Shown: positions 41,512 to 49,295 of the stretch, piece by piece
How positions within the stretch are numbered: position 1 is the stretch's first letter
Layout of the letters: each line of letters begins with the position of its first letter
Assembly (NCBI GenBank): GCA_002338525.1
Contig: DDIM01000010.1
Location: forward strand, 1 to 55,399
DNA: 55,399 nucleotides
Source: Micavibrio sp. UBA1850
GTDB lineage: Bacteria > Pseudomonadota > Alphaproteobacteria > Micavibrionales > Micavibrionaceae
Direction: 5' to 3'
Made by a program: the position numbers and the translations under genes
The notes under the pieces: model-generated
Database searches by the model: none
Told to the model about the DNA's origin: nothing
What the model saw: the letters and a program-made list of their open reading frames with translations, nothing else

Positions 41512-42303
41512 ATGTCTCATGAAGATAGTAAAAAATTAAAGATCCTGATTGATGAAAATATTGTGGCTAGTTACAAACTAGAGGCGGGGTCTAACCTAGA
41601 AAGTATAGAGCAGGCATTAGGCGATATTGCAGACATACACTGCGTATCAAGACTTAATGCGCTTGGTCAGGGCACATCTGATAAAAACCTCTATAATTAT
41701 GCAAGGCAAAATGAATTTGATCTTATTTTAAGCTTTGATGCAAAATGCATGTATGAAGATGATTTATGTACTATCGCAAACAGGGCGTTTATAGATACTT
41801 ACGAAGATGTGCCGCCTCCCATTCCTGTTGTTATCTTAAAAGATGCTTTGGGTATAAAAAACATTAAATTTCAGCTGCTCGACAACAAGGCACAAATCAT
41901 TGATTTGGCGCATGAAAAAGACATGGCTGTCTTAGATGTGCGGGATGTGCCCGAGGGGCAGAATATTACAGGCACTTATGTTCCGGAGATGATTAATTAT
42001 ACCCCCGTTTTTGAAAGATTTAATCGTGGGACATTAGAGGCCAATACGTCCAAGCCGTCTTCAAGTGAGAGGGGCGCCCGAAATACGAGCTCTAAAAGTC
42101 CTAACCCTAAAAACGCTGACGCCAAGAGTAAGGCTGCTAGCCATGCTCCAGGACAATGGCTTAAAAATTATATGAATAACCCCAATGATAACAGTGCTGA
42201 TACGGATGGTGCCGAAAATGAAAATAGCGATGGTGCTCCCGGACAGTGGCTAAAAAACTATATGGCAGAAAATGCCAAAAAGCCAAAAGACCCAACACTT
42301 TAG
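41512..42303 (+). CDS. PIN-like protein with two copies of an APGQWLKNYM peptide
   Basis: A 263-residue cytosolic protein. The N-terminal 110 residues have the layout of a DUF5615-type PIN-like domain: KILIDENIV (10-18), then SRLNALGQGTSDKNLYNYARQ (46-66) and FDLILSFDAKC (69-79), corresponding to the acidic residues D-E, D and D of that fold. A Ser-, Lys-, Asn-rich linker (about 175-210) leads to two identical decapeptides APGQWLKNYM at 212-221 and 242-251, exactly 30 residues apart. I know no family with this repeat. PIN-like domains are often metal-dependent RNases or toxin remnants; activity here is unproven. It is convergent with the MBOAT gene, overlapping by 4 bases. Confidence 0.75.
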   Translation: MSHEDSKKLKILIDENIVASYKLEAGSNLESIEQALGDIADIHCVSRLNALGQGTSDKNLYNYARQNEFDLILSFDAKCMYEDDLCTIANRAFIDTYEDVPPPIPVVILKDALGIKNIKFQLLDNKAQIIDLAHEKDMAVLDVRDVPEGQNITGTYVPEMINYTPVFERFNRGTLEANTSKPSSSERGARNTSSKSPNPKNADAKSKAASHAPGQWLKNYMNNPNDNSADTDGAENENSDGAPGQWLKNYMAENAKKPKDPTL

Positions 42304-43685
42304 AACTGAAAATATATAAAGGGGCGATATCCGACAGGATGCAATAACAAAATGAGGGGTATCGTCGCCCCTAAAATGATTGCGAATTTTGTCGATGATA
42401 ATGCCTCAATGCGTGCGGCTATGTTTGCTTTTTGCCATACAAAATGTGTTGCGAATAAACCAATAAGGATGAAGGCATAAAATGCGCCCAGTGATTGTGT
42501 GCCAGATGTTCCTATCATCATATAGCTTTGCGCCATGGTGAAGGCCGTTGCAAAATCAGGCGCGCGAAAGAATATCCATGCCATACTGACTAGATAAAAT
42601 GTGATCGCCCATCCTAAGAAATTGGGTAGGCGCGGTGCTTTTAGCGCGTGCCAGAGGTGATTGATGCATAGTGCCAGTCCATGTAAAATCCCCCATACTA
42701 CAAATGTCCACGCCGCACCATGCCATAGCCCTCCTAACAACATGGTTAACATCAAGTTGCGATAACGTTTGATGGTTCCATGACGATTGCCGCCCAGCGA
42801 GATGTAGAGATAGTCACGCAACCACGTCGAGAGCGATATGTGCCATTTACGCCAGAAATCTATGATACTGGTTGCAAGGTAGGGGGCATCGAAGTTTTTC
42901 ATGAGGCTAAAACCCAAAAGCCCTGCCACCGCAATGGCCATGTCGGTGTAGCCAGAAAAATCGCAATAAATTTGTACGGTATAAAGCAGTGTTCCGATGA
43001 TAATTGATAAAGTGGTGTAGCTGTCTGGATTAGAGAATACTTGATCGATTGTGAAGGCCAAATTATCCGATATGACGGTTTTTTTAATAAATCCTATTGT
43101 GAAAAGTAAAAGGCATGCCTTGAACGGAATGTTTGTCCATAGGCGCTTTGTTTCCAATTGAGGCAAAAAGTCGATTGCGCGGACAATAGGGCCTGCAACT
43201 AATTGTGGGAAGAAAGCAACAAAAAGCGAGAAATCTAGCAGGCTTTTTTGTGGTTTCAGCTTGCCGCGATAAATATCAATTGTGTAGCTAAGCGTTTGGA
43301 ATGTGTAAAAACTAATACCAACAGGTAAAATAATATTAAGCGTTGTGTAATTGAGCGTTGCCCCAAATACATGGGCAAGGTCAACGGCACTTTGCGCGAA
43401 AAAATTAAAATACTTAAAGATTCCTAATAAGCCTAGGTTTGAGACGAGGCTGATAATTAAGTATAGCTTTTTCTTATCCGTGTTGTCTGCGATCCGTTTG
43501 CCGATGCAAAAATCGACAAGCGTTGAAAAGGCAATCAGGCCTAAAAACCGCCAGTCCCAAGCACCATAAAATACATAGCTGCCTATAAGTAGGAGTGTCT
43601 TTCGTGCCGTTAATGACGGAAGGCTCCAATACGCGATAAAAATAGCGGCAAAAAAAACAAGAAATAATGGTTCAACAAATAGCAT
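42300..43685 (-). CDS. MBOAT-family O-acyltransferase (AlgI-like)
   Basis: A 461-residue polytopic membrane protein with about ten hydrophobic segments. The AlgI-type N-terminus is FVEPLFLVFFAAIFIAYW. It carries the central FWRKWHISLSTWLRDYLYI segment near 282-300 and the catalytic-histidine block LGGLWHGAAWTFVVWGILHG near 315-335. Such proteins move acyl groups across the inner membrane and pass them to a periplasmic partner that acetylates alginate, other polysaccharides or peptidoglycan. The start codon overlaps the stop of the upstream SGNH-like gene by one base (TAATG), so the two are translationally coupled. The substrate is unknown. Confidence 0.93.
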   Translation of the reverse strand: MLFVEPLFLVFFAAIFIAYWSLPSLTARKTLLLIGSYVFYGAWDWRFLGLIAFSTLVDFCIGKRIADNTDKKKLYLIISLVSNLGLLGIFKYFNFFAQSAVDLAHVFGATLNYTTLNIILPVGISFYTFQTLSYTIDIYRGKLKPQKSLLDFSLFVAFFPQLVAGPIVRAIDFLPQLETKRLWTNIPFKACLLLFTIGFIKKTVISDNLAFTIDQVFSNPDSYTTLSIIIGTLLYTVQIYCDFSGYTDMAIAVAGLLGFSLMKNFDAPYLATSIIDFWRKWHISLSTWLRDYLYISLGGNRHGTIKRYRNLMLTMLLGGLWHGAAWTFVVWGILHGLALCINHLWHALKAPRLPNFLGWAITFYLVSMAWIFFRAPDFATAFTMAQSYMMIGTSGTQSLGAFYAFILIGLFATHFVWQKANIAARIEALSSTKFAIILGATIPLILLLHPVGYRPFIYFQF

Positions 43686-44836
43686 TAGAGATGCTCGCTT
43701 TCCGCATTATTGTGCGCGTATTTTGGGCATATTTCTTGGTATAGTTGTCTGCCGATATCTTGTGACATAAGGCGCGCGCCTTCACGGTTAAGGTGATAGG
43801 GGTCAAACCAGTACTCTGCATTCCATATAATGGGAAACTTTGAAGGGGTATTGTAGTTAATCCACACTGCATTTGATGAGCTGCTTTGTGATATGTTTTG
43901 TAATGCGTTGATTAATTGATTGTTGGCTTGTAAGCGGTTGGGCAAGGGGGCGACGTAAAAGCCTGCAACGATGTTGTTTTGGCTTATTTTCTCAATGTGT
44001 TTGTTGAGTATTTCGGCGCGTGCCTTTGCCGCATGTGTTGTGTTTGTATTATCCTGCTTAATTTTTATGGTTTTTGCATTTTCAAGTGTCTTTTTAAATG
44101 CCTCTATATTTGCAAGGAATGTTTCATGCGTTTTTTGAGCGCGCTCATTTTCGTTCAAATCATCTTCTAATATCTTAAATCCGCCAAGACGATTGAAAGT
44201 GCTAACTTCTTTATCAATGTTGCTTTGCTGTTGTTGTCGTGAGTTATTATACGCATCAGGAAAAAGCCGTTGAGAAAGAGTACCGATATTTAAAATGTTG
44301 TAGCCGTATCCATAAAAAGCAATGCCTGTGCGATATAGTTTTTTTAATGTGCTTTCTTGGTAAGACCAAATATTTTCAAGTCGCCGTTTTGTGCCTGACC
44401 ATGTGCTAAAAATTTGTGCGCGTTCGGAAACGGCTTTGTCGATATGTTGAAAGCCCGTTAATGGCTCGTCAATCACAATCATATCAAACGAGTTATTGGG
44501 GATGGCAATGATTTCATCGAGGAGGTAATCACTTTCTTCAAGTGTAAGATTGGCAAAGCCCATGTTAAAGGTACGCATAGGGCACCCACGATCATTGAGT
44601 TGTGTGTCGACAGCTTTGCTATCAATCATGCGGTGGGTGCGGCTACTTCCTAAGAAGATAATGTTATAATCTTGGGCGTGCCGTTTTAGATACTCAAGCT
44701 TTGCGGTGGCAACACCTAATTCGATTTGTTTAGGCGGTGTTAAGACGTTTATGATACCTATGGTAAGGCAGGCACTGAATGCAAAAATGACACAATATTG
44801 AATTGCGGCTCGAACGTTAAACAGTGTTTTTTGCAT
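43685..44836 (-). CDS. SGNH-hydrolase-like periplasmic partner of the MBOAT acyltransferase
   Basis: A 383-residue protein with one N-terminal membrane segment (about 11-31) and a periplasmic domain. The nucleophile block FLGSSRTHRMID begins at 61, with a candidate catalytic serine at 64. The late block WFDPYHLNREGARLMSQDIG supplies Asp345 and His348, giving a Ser-Asp-His layout of the SGNH fold used by AlgX/AlgJ-type acetyltransferases. The middle (about 155-270) is long and helical, with a Gln-rich stretch. Together with the MBOAT gene it forms a typical acyl-transfer pair for an exported polymer. No polymer biosynthesis genes are in the window. Confidence 0.85.
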   Translation of the reverse strand: MQKTLFNVRAAIQYCVIFAFSACLTIGIINVLTPPKQIELGVATAKLEYLKRHAQDYNIIFLGSSRTHRMIDSKAVDTQLNDRGCPMRTFNMGFANLTLEESDYLLDEIIAIPNNSFDMIVIDEPLTGFQHIDKAVSERAQIFSTWSGTKRRLENIWSYQESTLKKLYRTGIAFYGYGYNILNIGTLSQRLFPDAYNNSRQQQQSNIDKEVSTFNRLGGFKILEDDLNENERAQKTHETFLANIEAFKKTLENAKTIKIKQDNTNTTHAAKARAEILNKHIEKISQNNIVAGFYVAPLPNRLQANNQLINALQNISQSSSSNAVWINYNTPSKFPIIWNAEYWFDPYHLNREGARLMSQDIGRQLYQEICPKYAHNNAESEHL

Positions 44837-44917
44837 TTTTTAATAAGATGGGTTCACTTTTTATGAATTTGCCCCTATTTTATATAAAGAAACCGAAAAT
44901 GGAAAGATTAAAGAATA

Positions 44918-45712
44918 ATGGCACAGTTCGCACTTCCTAAAAATTCAAAAATAAAAACGGGACAGTTGATTGACGCATCAAATGGCTCTGAGAATAGTAA
45001 GATTTTTAAAGTCTACCGTTACGATCCTGATTCTGGCGATAATCCGCGCTGGGATAAATACAAAATTGATCTTAACGCCTGTGGTCCAATGGTGCTGGAT
45101 GCCATCATTTATATTAAAGATAAAGTTGATAGCACGTTGACATTCCGCCGCTCATGCCGTGAGGGGATATGTGGATCATGCGCAATGAATATTGACGGAA
45201 CAAATACATTGGCCTGTTTGCAAGCCATTGAAGATGTAAAGGGGGAGGTGCAAATATCACCGTTGCCTCACCGTCCCGTGGTCAAAGACCTTGTTCCTGA
45301 TGTAAACAAAATTTACGAACAATATGCTGAAATTCAACCATGGTTAAAAAACAACGATTTGCCAGAAGATGGTAAAGAGCGTCTACAAAGTGCCGAGGAT
45401 GCCAATTTGCTAAACGGCGGCGATGGTCATGGGCCTGCGGCTTGTATTTTGTGTTTTTGCTGTTCAACGTCATGCCCAAGCTATTGGTGGAACGGCGATA
45501 AATTCATGGGTCCGGCTGTGTTGCTTCAGGCGTATCGCTGGATTGCTGACACACGTGATGATGCCACTCAAGAGCGCCTTGATGCGCTTGAGGATCCTTT
45601 CAAGCTGTATCGTTGTCATACAATTATGAATTGTACAAAAACATGTCCGAAGGGATTGAACCCCGCGCTTGCGATTGCTGAGATTAAAAAGCAGATGGTC
45701 GCAAAGGGGTAA
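44918..45712 (+). CDS. sdhB: Succinate dehydrogenase iron-sulfur subunit
   Basis: A 264-residue complex II subunit that carries electrons from FAD to quinone. The 2Fe-2S cluster ligands lie in SCREGICGSCAMNIDG (Cys80, Cys85, Cys88) and LAC (Cys100). The 4Fe-4S and 3Fe-4S ligands follow in CILCFCCSTSCPSYWW and CHTIMNCTKTCPKGLNP. It begins with a 15-residue polar extension. In most alphaproteobacteria sdhB closes an sdhCDAB operon, but here the upstream gene is a divergent acyltransferase partner. The gene is therefore alone and ends in its own terminator. Confidence 0.97.
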   Translation: MAQFALPKNSKIKTGQLIDASNGSENSKIFKVYRYDPDSGDNPRWDKYKIDLNACGPMVLDAIIYIKDKVDSTLTFRRSCREGICGSCAMNIDGTNTLACLQAIEDVKGEVQISPLPHRPVVKDLVPDVNKIYEQYAEIQPWLKNNDLPEDGKERLQSAEDANLLNGGDGHGPAACILCFCCSTSCPSYWWNGDKFMGPAVLLQAYRWIADTRDDATQERLDALEDPFKLYRCHTIMNCTKTCPKGLNPALAIAEIKKQMVAKG

Positions 45713-45725
45713 AGTTAAAAATAAA

Positions 45726-45750
45726 AGAGGGGCGTTGCCTCTCTTTTTTA
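45726..45750 (+). terminator. Intrinsic terminator of sdhB
   Basis: The arms AGAGGGGC (45726-45733) and GCCTCTCT (45737-45744) pair with one G-T pair around a 3-base loop, followed by a run of T residues (45744-45749). It isolates sdhB from the secE operon. Confidence 0.85.
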
Positions 45751-45935
45751 TTTTGCGATTTTATTTTGCGGGGGGTGCTTATAAGGGATTGAAAAAATCT
45801 CTTTGCTTTTTGTAAAAAGTGGTTTATTAAATTCAACTAATTCCCCTATATTAAATGTACTTGGCAACGCTCACAAAATAGAGCTTACAGGGTTTATGAG
45901 GAAAGTTTAAATTAAAGCATAGGTTTAGGTAGATT

Positions 45936-46154
45936 ATGGCGAAGACAGACACAGCGAAAACGGGGACAACTAAAAACCCTGTGACGTTTGCAAAAGAAGT
46001 AAAATCTGAAGCAAGAAAAGTTACGTGGCCAACAAAGGATGAAACAATCAAAAGCACAATTGCCGTGTTTATTATGGTTGCTTTGGTTTCTGCGTTTTTG
46101 TTTTTAGCTGATCAGGTTATGGCTTTTGTCATTCGCCTTATCTTAGGTTTGTAA
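45936..46154 (+). CDS. secE: Preprotein translocase subunit SecE
   Basis: A 72-residue single-helix SecE that stabilises the SecYEG channel. The cytosolic amphipathic part contains FAKEVKSEARKVTWPTKDE (24-42), with the conserved VTWPT motif. One membrane helix follows at about 45-67. The length is that of the minimal alphaproteobacterial form. It leads the transcription and ribosomal block and lies 44 bases before nusG. No tRNA-Trp precedes it, unlike many bacteria. Confidence 0.95.
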   Translation: MAKTDTAKTGTTKNPVTFAKEVKSEARKVTWPTKDETIKSTIAVFIMVALVSAFLFLADQVMAFVIRLILGL

Positions 46155-46198
46155 TTAATTTCAATAATTTTTGTTTGAAAATATAAAAGGAAAATATA

Positions 46199-46729
46199 AT
46201 GGCTCATCGTTGGTATGTACTTCACGTTTATTCTGGTTTTGAAAAGAAAGTGGCTGAAGCAATCACAGATAAAGCAGCGCAAAAAGGTTTGTCTGACTCA
46301 GTAGAAGAGATCATGGTACCGACTGAAGAAGTTGTTGAAATGCGTCGCGGTAAGAAAGTGAGCGCAGAGCGTAAATTCTTCCCTGGGTATGTGTTGATTA
46401 AGATGGAGTTGAATGACAATCTTTGGCACTTGGTGAAAGATATTCCAAAAGTTACAGGTTTTTTAGGTGCTAACAATAAGCCTGCACCTGTGAGCGAGAA
46501 AGAAGCGCAGCGTCTGATCCAACAGGTTCAAGAGGGCGTTGATCGTCCAAAACCAAGCGTTACGTTTGATATTGGTGAAGAGCTTAAAGTTGTTGATGGG
46601 CCGTTTGCGTCATTCAATGGTTTCGTTGAGCAGATCGATGAAGATAAACAGAAGCTTAAAGTTTCTGTATCGATCTTTGGTCGTGCAACACCAGTTGAGC
46701 TGGACTACACACAAGTCGAGAAAATCTAA
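46199..46729 (+). CDS. nusG: Transcription termination/antitermination factor NusG
   Basis: A 176-residue NusG that binds RNA polymerase and, through its KOW domain, Rho or ribosomal protein S10. The NGN domain begins RWYVLHVYSGFEKKVAEAI and includes RKFFPGYVLIKMELND. The KOW domain begins FDIGEELKVVDGPFASF and ends PVELDYTQVEKI. The start is ATG at 46199 with AAAGGA 7-12 bases upstream. It is the second gene in the secE operon. Confidence 0.97.
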   Translation: MAHRWYVLHVYSGFEKKVAEAITDKAAQKGLSDSVEEIMVPTEEVVEMRRGKKVSAERKFFPGYVLIKMELNDNLWHLVKDIPKVTGFLGANNKPAPVSEKEAQRLIQQVQEGVDRPKPSVTFDIGEELKVVDGPFASFNGFVEQIDEDKQKLKVSVSIFGRATPVELDYTQVEKI

Positions 46730-46740
46730 TTGCGGTATAC

Positions 46741-46854
46741 GCTCTGGCCTGCCTGCTTTTAGAAAAGGGCTTGATTTATAAGGCCGGAGTGCTTATAACC
46801 CATTTGAATTCGTGGAAAGTTGTTTGAAGTAAGACCTTTCAAAGCTGTACCACG
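46741..46854 (+). promoter_or_regulatory. Structured leader before rplK-rplA
   Basis: The 157-base gap before rplK holds two hairpins. The first is CTCTGGCCT (46742-46750) with AGGCCGGAG (46781-46789), enclosing a smaller stem. The second is CGTGG (46811-46815) with CCACG (46850-46854), enclosing GAAAG and CTTTC arms. There is no T-run, so it is not a terminator. In other bacteria ribosomal protein L1 represses its own operon by binding a leader hairpin that mimics 23S rRNA, and this may be such a site. That role is an inference from position. Confidence 0.4.
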
Positions 46855-46886
46855 GAGCCTCATGTTTAAACAATAAGGAGGAAAAC

Positions 46887-47315
46887 ATGGCAAAAGAAGT
46901 AACAGGCAAGATCAGCCTGCAAATTCAGGCGGGGGCAGCGAACCCGTCTCCACCAGTTGGTCCAGCGTTGGGTCAGCACGGTGTAAACATCATGGAATTC
47001 TGTAAGGCGTTTAACGCGAAAACAGAATCTATGGAAAAAGGTATGCCTGTTCCTGTGGTTATCACAGTATATGCAGACCGTTCATTCGATTTCATTACAA
47101 AAACACCACCTGCAAGTTTCTTGATCAAGAAAGCTTTGAAGCTAAAATCTGGTGCAAACAGCCCATCTAACGAAGTTGTTGGTAAGATTAAGCGTAAGCA
47201 GCTTGAAGAAATCTGTAAAATTAAAGAGCCTGATCTTAATGCAAACGATATGGATGCTGCGGTTAAGATTATTGCTGGAACATGTCGCTCAATGGGCGTC
47301 GAAGTGGAGGGCTAA
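46887..47315 (+). CDS. rplK: 50S ribosomal protein L11
   Basis: A 142-residue L11, the standard length. It forms the GTPase-associated centre of the large subunit with L10 and 23S rRNA and is required for RelA activation. Conserved blocks are ISLQIQAGAANPSPPVGPAL, GQHGVNIMEFCKAFNA, ITVYADRSFDFITKTPPAS and the C-terminal IIAGTCRSMGVEVEG. AAGGAGG 7-13 bases before the ATG is a strong ribosome-binding site. The rplA start follows the stop by 3 bases. Confidence 0.98.
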   Translation: MAKEVTGKISLQIQAGAANPSPPVGPALGQHGVNIMEFCKAFNAKTESMEKGMPVPVVITVYADRSFDFITKTPPASFLIKKALKLKSGANSPSNEVVGKIKRKQLEEICKIKEPDLNANDMDAAVKIIAGTCRSMGVEVEG

Positions 47316-47318
47316 CTT

Positions 47319-48017
47319 ATGGCTAAAATTTCAAAATACATGAAGAAAAACTACGAAGCTGTAGATCGTAATGCGACATATTCTGTTGCGGATGCTATTA
47401 AGATTCTCAAAGATTGTTCTAAAGGACGTAAGTTCGTTGAGCAGCTTGAAATCTCAGTTAACACATCAGCTGACCCAAAGCATGCCGATCAAAACGTGCG
47501 TGGCACAATTGAACTTCCACACGGCACTGGTAAAACAGTACGTGTTGCTGTGATGGCTGCGGATGCAAAAGCAGAAGAAGCGAAAAAAGCAGGTGCTGAC
47601 ATTGTTGGTTCTGATGATTTGGCTGACAAAATCAGAGCGGGTGAAATGGATTTCGACCGCTTGATCGCAACGCCGGACATGATGCCTAAAATTGGTCAGC
47701 TTGGTAAAATCTTGGGTCCTAAAGGCCTAATGCCAAACCCTAAATTGGGAACTGTAACTATGGATGTTAAAAAGGCTGTTGAATCAGCGAAGGCGGGATC
47801 TCTTGAGTACCGTGCTGAGAAGGCTGGGATCATTCACGCAGGTGTTGGTCAAGTTAGCTTTGATGATTCAAAACTTGTTGAGAACGTAACAACGTTTTTG
47901 ACAACAATCCAAAAGGCACGTCCATCAGGTGTGAAAGGAACTTTCATTAAGAAAGTGACTTTAACATCATCAATGGGTCCTGGTATTAAAATTGACCTTG
48001 ATAGCCTTGCTGCTTAA
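47319..48017 (+). CDS. rplA: 50S ribosomal protein L1
   Basis: A 232-residue L1, which forms the mobile L1 stalk at the E site and acts as translational repressor of its own operon in other bacteria. Recognisable blocks are QNVRGTIELPHGTGKTVRV, the GKILGPKGLMPNPKLGTV loop, and KAGSLEYRAEKAGIIHAGVG. It ends in a strong terminator 31 bases downstream, so rplKA is transcribed separately from rplJL. Confidence 0.98.
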   Translation: MAKISKYMKKNYEAVDRNATYSVADAIKILKDCSKGRKFVEQLEISVNTSADPKHADQNVRGTIELPHGTGKTVRVAVMAADAKAEEAKKAGADIVGSDDLADKIRAGEMDFDRLIATPDMMPKIGQLGKILGPKGLMPNPKLGTVTMDVKKAVESAKAGSLEYRAEKAGIIHAGVGQVSFDDSKLVENVTTFLTTIQKARPSGVKGTFIKKVTLTSSMGPGIKIDLDSLAA

Positions 48018-48047
48018 GTTAGTTTTTAATATTTATAAATAATTTCT

Positions 48048-48077
48048 AAGCCCTTCATTTTCTGAGGGGCTTTTTTT
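48048..48077 (+). terminator. Intrinsic terminator of the rplK-rplA transcript
   Basis: The arms AAGCCCTTC (48048-48056) and GAGGGGCTT (48064-48072) form a 9-bp stem with one G-T pair and a 7-base loop, followed by a seven-T run. Confidence 0.9.
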
Positions 48078-48128
48078 GGTAAAAATCAATAAAAATAGGC
48101 TTAATGTCGTTTTAATGGAAAAAGACTC

Positions 48129-48158
48129 TTGACAGGTGGCTATGGATTCTCTTATATG
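48129..48158 (+). promoter_or_regulatory. Promoter for rplJ-rplL and downstream genes
   Basis: A perfect -35 TTGACA (48129-48134) and a -10 TATATG at 48153-48158 are separated by 18 bases. The predicted message would have an untranslated leader of about 185 bases before rplJ, ending in the attenuator-like hairpin. Confidence 0.6.
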
Positions 48159-48167
48159 CACTCATCT

Positions 48168-48352
48168 TTGTCCAAGACCGCAGGGGCCGTATATTATTGA
48201 GGCTTGATTATCCTGTGTAGATGAGAAAAAAATATAAAGCGAAATACACAAATTTGTGAGGAAGCTTTTGATTTTCTTTTTTGAAGTTTTGGATAGGGTG
48301 CTTGGGAAAGCATCCTTTTTTATTTTGAGGTTATTTTATAAGGAGACGCACT
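48168..48352 (+). promoter_or_regulatory. L10 leader with a terminator-type attenuator
   Basis: The leader begins near 48168 and contains CCAAGACCGCAGGGGCCG, which I associate with the L10 leader class. Its end holds the arms GGGTGCTT (48296-48303) and AAGCATCC (48308-48315) with a 4-base loop, followed directly by six T residues (48316-48321). The terminator lies just 31 bases before the rplJ ATG, so read-through would control rplJL expression. Binding of L10 or the L10-L7/L12 complex to the leader is known from other bacteria. The use of an intrinsic terminator here is an inference. Confidence 0.5.
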
Positions 48353-48871
48353 ATGGGATTATCCCGCGCTGAAAAAGAGCAAGAAGTTGCAACATGGAAT
48401 GAGAAATTCCAAAATGTTGAAGGTGTTGTGGTTACACAATATTCTGGATCTACAGTTTCTGAGATGCAAGAGCTTCGTAGCCAGCTTCGTGAAAACGGTG
48501 CTGAGTATAAAGTTTTGAAAAACAAGCTTGCAAAGCTTGCGATCAAAGGAACAAAATTTGAGCACCTTGATGAGATGTTCAAAGGCCCTACAGGTGTTGC
48601 GATATCATCTGACCCTGTTGCGGCAGCAAAAATTACTCAGAAATTTGCTGATGACCACAAACAGTTTGTGATTATTGGTGGAGGACTTGGTGAGAAACCT
48701 CTTGATGTGGCTGGCGTTGAAGCGCTTTCTAAATTGCCATCTCTTGATGAAATTCGTGGGAAATTGGTTGGCCTTATTCAGGCGCCTGCAACGAAGGTTG
48801 CTGGTGTGCTTCAGGCACCAGCTGGTCAATTGGCGCGTTTGTGTGGTGCATACGCAGCAACTGGCGAATAA
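48353..48871 (+). CDS. rplJ: 50S ribosomal protein L10
   Basis: A 172-residue L10, the stalk-base protein that holds L7/L12 dimers and regulates its own operon. It begins MGLSRAEKEQEVATWNEKF. The conserved region VVVTQYSGSTVSEMQELRSQL follows, along with the NKLAKLAIKGTKF motif. The C-terminal helix with LVGLIQAPATKVAGVLQAP binds L7/L12. The start has AAGGAG upstream. rplL follows by 49 bases. Confidence 0.97.
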   Translation: MGLSRAEKEQEVATWNEKFQNVEGVVVTQYSGSTVSEMQELRSQLRENGAEYKVLKNKLAKLAIKGTKFEHLDEMFKGPTGVAISSDPVAAAKITQKFADDHKQFVIIGGGLGEKPLDVAGVEALSKLPSLDEIRGKLVGLIQAPATKVAGVLQAPAGQLARLCGAYAATGE

Positions 48872-48920
48872 TAATTAAAAAAGACTAAAAGACTAAATAC
48901 AGCATAAAGGAGATTATAAC

Positions 48921-49295
48921 ATGGCTGATATCGAAAAAATTGCAGAGGAACTATCAACACTAACAGTTCTTGAAGCTGCTGAACTTGCAACACTTCTAGA
49001 AGACAAATGGGGCGTTTCTGCTGCTGCACCTGTAGCTGTTGCTGCTGCTGGCGGCGCTGACGCTGGTGCTGCTGCTGCTGAAAAGACTGACTTTGATGTT
49101 GTTCTTAAATCTGCAGGCGGAAACAAAATCGCGGTGATTAAAGAAGTTCGCGGAATCACAGGTCTTGGCTTGAAAGAAGCAAAAGATCTAGTTGAAGGTG
49201 CTCCTAAGCCATTGAAAGAAGGCGCAAGCAAAGAAGAAGCTGAAGAAATGAAAGCTAAGCTTGAAGCTGCTGGTGCAGAAGTAGAGCTTAAGTAA
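48921..49295 (+). CDS. rplL: 50S ribosomal protein L7/L12
   Basis: A 124-residue L7/L12 stalk protein. It has the N-terminal dimerisation domain (MADIEKIAEELSTLTVLEAA), an Ala-rich hinge and the C-terminal factor-binding domain with KTDFDVVLKSAGGNKIAVI, RGITGLGLKEAKDLVEGAP and KLEAAGAEVELK. This recruits translation GTPases. A 314-base gap containing a hairpin separates it from rpoB. Confidence 0.98.
   Translation: MADIEKIAEELSTLTVLEAAELATLLEDKWGVSAAAPVAVAAAGGADAGAAAAEKTDFDVVLKSAGGNKIAVIKEVRGITGLGLKEAKDLVEGAPKPLKEGASKEEAEEMKAKLEAAGAEVELK

Larger units (their letters stand above)
48018..48352. other. Regulatory interval between rplA and rplJ
   Basis: A 335-base gene-free region. In order it holds the rplA terminator (48048-48077), a promoter (48129-48158), an untranslated leader, a terminator-type hairpin (48296-48321) and the rplJ ribosome-binding site AAGGAG. 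No open reading frame of note is present. Confidence 0.7.

Noticed and set aside
45750..45935. A tRNA-Trp gene before secE, a common bacterial arrangement
   Set aside because: No GGTTCGAATCC-type T-arm or CCA anticodon loop occurs in this interval, which holds only AT-rich sequence.
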